Of a stretch of 64,000 nucleotides of DNA, positions 61,433 to 64,000 are shown piece after piece. The stretch is from Rhodocyclaceae bacterium (GTDB taxonomy: Bacteria; Pseudomonadota; Gammaproteobacteria; Burkholderiales; CAIKXV01). Every line of letters begins with the position of its first letter. The stretch's first letter is position 1. Both the position numbers and the translations under genes were made by a program. The stretch is from assembly GCA_020248265.1 (NCBI GenBank), contig JADCHX010000010.1:1-64000 (forward strand). Direction: 5' to 3'. Under the pieces are notes generated by a model. It saw only the letters and a list, made by a program, of their open reading frames with translations. It was not told the origin of the DNA and ran no database searches.

Positions 61433-61452
61433 ACCGTAAATTTATACGGTAT
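61431..61452. promoter_or_regulatory. Palindrome at the lexA start codon, probable LexA operator
   Basis: ATACCGTA (61431-61438) and TACGGTAT (61445-61452) are perfectly complementary arms around six A/T bases. On the minus strand a TATAAA lies within it, with TTGCAT 16 bases upstream as a plausible -35, so the site would cover the promoter. It is not the E. coli CTGT-N8-ACAG box. Confidence 0.6.
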
Positions 61453-61502
61453 CCGGTCAACAATGCAAGCCCTGCGTGAAAAAAACCGGCTCGCCCTGCG
61501 CG

Positions 61503-62432
61503 TCAGGGCCTGACCTGCCCGCTGAACCACTCGAAGATCTGCTCGCCCTGCCAGAACACCACGTCCTTGTGGCTGCGGAAGTAGCGCAGCATCGCATCGA
61601 AATACTTCGCCCGGTGCGCCGCACCCGAGATGTACGGGTGTACGCCGAACGACAGCACCCGGGGCTGCTTCGCCGACTCGCGGTAGAGCTGGTCGAACGC
61701 ATCCTTCGCCCGCTTGAGCATGGCATCCGATTCGTGCAGCCCGGTGAGCATGATCGTGATGTCGTTCAACTCGACCGAATACGGGATCGACAGCAGCGAC
61801 TTCGTCGCGGTCTTCACCCAGAACGGCTGGTCGTCCATCACCCAGTCGCCGAACCAGGTGAAGCCGTTCGCCGCCATGTAGTCGGGCGTCGCCCAGGTCT
61901 GCCCGCGGCCCGGCCCGAGCCAGCCGGTCGGGCGACGACCGGTGAACTTCTGAAGCACCTCGATCGTCTGGCGCATCATCGCGGGCTGGTCGGCGACCGC
62001 CTGGATAGGCATCTGCTCGTAGCAGTGCGCCATGAATTCCCAGCCGGCTTCGAGCGCGGCCTGCGCCACGCGCGGGCGGGTTTCGCAGACCTTCGCATTG
62101 ATCGACAGCGTCGGCCGGATCCGGTGCTTCGCGAGCGCTTCGGCGAGGCGCCAGAATCCCACGCGCATGCCGTACTCGTGCCATCCCCAGTTCTGGGTGT
62201 CGGGAATGCTTGCCTGACCGCCAGGCGCATTCGACACCCCGCGCGGCATCGGCCGCTCGATGCTCCATTCCTCGATGTTGACCACTGGCCAGACGATCAG
62301 CCGTACGCCTCGCGGCAGCTTCAGCTTCGGGCGATCGACGATCGCCGAATAGTCGAATCGCTGCTGCGGCTTGAGGGCGCCGGACTCGTCCGGTCGGGAG
62401 GTGGCTGCCATGGTGTTCGCTTTCCGTGCCAT
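61503..62432 (-). CDS. Polysaccharide deacetylase family protein (PuuE-like)
   Basis: This encodes 309 aa from 62432; an internal Met eight codons in is also possible. PuuE/NodB-type segments are VRLIVWPVVNIEEWSIERPMP, FMAHCYEQMPIQ and GWLGPGRGQTWATPDYM. As with the deacetylase at 49011, classical NodB metal ligands are mostly altered, favouring hydrolysis of a cyclic amide over sugar deacetylation, though this is uncertain. It stands between lexA and the cinA operon, with no catabolic neighbours that hint at its substrate. Confidence 0.8.
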   Translation of the reverse strand: MARKANTMAATSRPDESGALKPQQRFDYSAIVDRPKLKLPRGVRLIVWPVVNIEEWSIERPMPRGVSNAPGGQASIPDTQNWGWHEYGMRVGFWRLAEALAKHRIRPTLSINAKVCETRPRVAQAALEAGWEFMAHCYEQMPIQAVADQPAMMRQTIEVLQKFTGRRPTGWLGPGRGQTWATPDYMAANGFTWFGDWVMDDQPFWVKTATKSLLSIPYSVELNDITIMLTGLHESDAMLKRAKDAFDQLYRESAKQPRVLSFGVHPYISGAAHRAKYFDAMLRYFRSHKDVVFWQGEQIFEWFSGQVRP

Positions 62433-62472
62433 TTCGTGATCCGGCGGTGGCCGCCCTGCACCTGCCGCCCGG

Positions 62473-62970
62473 TCAGGCCAGCAGCCGGTCGAGCAGGCGC
62501 GTCAGGGTGTGATGCACCGATTGCCTGCGCACTGCATCGCGGTCGCCGGGAAAACAGAGCGTCTCGGCGTGGTTGCGTCCGTCGAGGAATGACCAGCCGA
62601 AACACACCGTCCCCACAGGCTTGTCGGGCGTGCCGCCGCCCGGGCCGGCCACGCCGGTGATCGACAGCGCGACCTGCGCCCGGCTGCGCTCGAGCGCCCC
62701 GCGCGCCATTTCGGTCGCGGTCTGCTCGCTCACCGCCCCCCAAGTCTCGAGCGTCGTGGCCTGCACGCCGAGCATCTCCATCTTGGACAGGTACGTGTAG
62801 GTGACGAAGCCGCGCTCGTACCACTCGGAGCTGCCGGGGATCATCGTCATCACCTGGCCCACCCAGCCGCCGGTGCACGACTCGGCAGTGGACAGCATCA
62901 GCCCGCGCGCCGACAGCGCGCGACCGACATTTTCGGACAGCTGGTACAGGAGTTGGTCTTCCGGGCTCAT
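62473..62970 (-). CDS. pncC: CinA-family nicotinamide-nucleotide amidohydrolase
   Basis: This encodes 165 aa, the stand-alone C-terminal CinA domain. STAESCTGGWVGQ (about 43-55) and SITGVAGPGGGTPDKPVGTV (about 100-120) form the conserved active-site core. PncC deamidates nicotinamide mononucleotide to nicotinate mononucleotide in NAD recycling. Its ATG overlaps the pgpA stop (ATGA), in a thiL-pgpA-cinA run common in betaproteobacteria. Confidence 0.9.
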   Translation of the reverse strand: MSPEDQLLYQLSENVGRALSARGLMLSTAESCTGGWVGQVMTMIPGSSEWYERGFVTYTYLSKMEMLGVQATTLETWGAVSEQTATEMARGALERSRAQVALSITGVAGPGGGTPDKPVGTVCFGWSFLDGRNHAETLCFPGDRDAVRRQSVHHTLTRLLDRLLA

Positions 62971-63500
62971 GGCGAGACGATAGCGGGGATGGCGAACACA
63001 ATCAATGTCGCCGCCGCCGCGAGCAGGTCATCGAACATCACGCCGAAGCCACCCTTCAGGTTGCGGTCGAACCAGCGGATCGGCTGCGGCTTCCAGATGT
63101 CGAACAACCGGAACAGCGCGAACGCGGCCACCCATGCAGGCAGGCTGGGCGGAACCCACCACAGCACCAGCAGGAAAGCCGCCACCTCGTCGATGACGAT
63201 GCCGCCGTGGTCGTCGGCGCCCAGGGCGCGGCCGGCGGCTGCGCAGGCCCAGACGCCGAGCACGAACAGCGCACCGATCGCCGCGAGGTGCAGCGTGGGG
63301 GCCAGCAGCCAGCCGAGAAGCAGGTGCAGGGGAAAGGCTACCAGCGTACCGGCCGTACCCGGCGCACGCGGGGCAAGCCCGCTGCCACCGCCGAAAGCGA
63401 TGAAGGCGGCCGGGCTCGAGAACACCCAGCGCGCGTCGGGCACCCGCGCGGCGCTCGTACCGGCCGGCGGCACCACGTCCTGTACCGGCTGCTCAGCCAA
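62967..63500 (-). CDS. pgpA: Phosphatidylglycerophosphatase A
   Basis: This encodes about 177 aa from a probable TTG at 63500, which overlaps the end of thiL; a GTG a few codons later is an alternative. PgpA signatures are IAFGGGSGLAPRAPGTAGTL, GADDHGGIVIDEVAAFL and WFDRNLKGGFGVMFDDLLA, with about four membrane segments. It removes the phosphate from phosphatidylglycerophosphate, making phosphatidylglycerol in the inner membrane. Confidence 0.9.
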   Translation of the reverse strand: MAEQPVQDVVPPAGTSAARVPDARWVFSSPAAFIAFGGGSGLAPRAPGTAGTLVAFPLHLLLGWLLAPTLHLAAIGALFVLGVWACAAAGRALGADDHGGIVIDEVAAFLLVLWWVPPSLPAWVAAFALFRLFDIWKPQPIRWFDRNLKGGFGVMFDDLLAAAATLIVFAIPAIVSP

Positions 63501-64000
63501 AATGGTCGAACCCGGCGCGCGGCGGCTGCAGGACCTGCCCGGACGGGTCGATGACCGCCAGGCCGCCGCCGGCCTCGATACGGCCGACACGGGTCACCCG
63601 CACGCCCGCCAGCCCGGCTGCCCGCTCGACTGCGGCACGGGCGGTCGCCGGGGCGGTGAAGCAGAGTTCGTAGTCGTCACCACCGCCGAGCAGCGCCGCG
63701 CGTACCGCTTCATCGCCGGCCCACGGTACCAGCGCGTCGGACACCGGAAGGCAGTCGAACTCGATACGCGCGCCGACCCCGGAGCGTTCGAGGATATGGC
63801 CGAGGTCGGCCGCGAAGCCGTCCGAGACATCGATCGCCGCGCTCGCCACGCCACGCAGCGCGATTCCGAGTGCCACCCGCGGCTGCGGCGCCTCCAGACG
63901 CTGCATGCAGGCCTGCGCCGCCGCCGCGTCCGGCGCGGGAGCGCGGCCACCGGTCAGCAGGGCGAGCCCGATCGCCGCATCGCCGAGGGTGCCAGACACC
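63493..64000 (-). CDS. thiL: Thiamine-monophosphate kinase (5' part outside window)
   Basis: Only the C-terminal ~168 residues are present; the frame is open to the last base. SGTLGDAAIGLALL, SAAIDVSDGFAADLGHIL and LGGGDDYELCFTAP are characteristic ThiL segments, including part of the ATP/Mg site. ThiL phosphorylates thiamine monophosphate to the diphosphate cofactor. Its stop overlaps the pgpA start. Confidence 0.92.
   Translation of the reverse strand, partial: VSGTLGDAAIGLALLTGGRAPAPDAAAAQACMQRLEAPQPRVALGIALRGVASAAIDVSDGFAADLGHILERSGVGARIEFDCLPVSDALVPWAGDEAVRAALLGGGDDYELCFTAPATARAAVERAAGLAGVRVTRVGRIEAGGGLAVIDPSGQVLQPPRAGFDHFG

Overview
The window is a 64-kb piece of a high-GC chromosome from a betaproteobacterium, most likely Burkholderiales. 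This rests on the betaproteobacterial form of RecA, the housekeeping runs lexA-recA-recX-alaS and thiL-pgpA-cinA, and six orphan Bug/TctC-type periplasmic solute-binding proteins with no TctA/TctB membrane partners. The Bug expansion is typical of Alcaligenaceae-like and Comamonadaceae-like soil or water bacteria. Almost all of the DNA is coding, in compact operons with many ATGA/GTGA stop-start overlaps.

Left edge (1-3230): an accessory patch of lower GC. It holds the 3' part of a LysM protein ending in a class-3 lipase domain, an overlapping ankyrin-repeat lipoprotein that may be its immunity partner, a fragment of a tyrosine integrase, and an intact tRNA-Val(GAC). The layout is that of an integrative element inserted at the 3' end of the tRNA.

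Catabolic and accessory part (3374-33551): a Tat-exported PhoX-type phosphatase; an amidohydrolase with a Bug protein; a ChrA chromate transporter; a UGSC-motif selenoprotein with an in-frame TGA followed by a SECIS-like hairpin; MmgE/PrpD; an operon of HyuA, HyuB, a PLP threonine-synthase-like enzyme, an Asp/Glu-racemase-like isomerase and a Bug protein, with a divergent LysR gene; a Bug gene followed by a three-domain RidA-like fusion; a flavin reductase/luciferase-like monooxygenase/Gfo-Idh-MocA cluster with divergent LysR; two tandem Bug genes and two tandem Gfo/Idh/MocA genes; a LysR gene coupled to an ACMSD-like amidohydrolase; and a secreted hydrolase. Together they look like several small regulated pathways for taking up and degrading organic acids or amides.

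Central part (33586-48025): relA, a DUF72 gene, then a six-gene operon encoding two circularly permuted ATP-grasp proteins, two alpha-E domains, two transglutaminase-like proteins (one fused to DUF2126) and the proteasome-like NTN hydrolase Anbu. A zinc-ribbon membrane metalloprotease gene converges on it. The biochemical product of this operon type is not established.

Right part (48069-64000): a ketopantoate-reductase-like gene with a PuuE-like deacetylase, the last Bug gene, a DevBCA/TolC-type exporter with divergent TetR and a perfect operator palindrome, then alaS, recX, recA and lexA (lexA has a non-E. coli-type palindrome at its start codon), a second PuuE-like deacetylase, pncC/cinA, pgpA and the 3' part of thiL.

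The strongest non-routine finding is the TGA-containing selenoprotein at 8871-10538, which conventional annotation would split into two genes. Next come the ATP-grasp/Anbu operon and the tRNA-linked effector/immunity-like pair.
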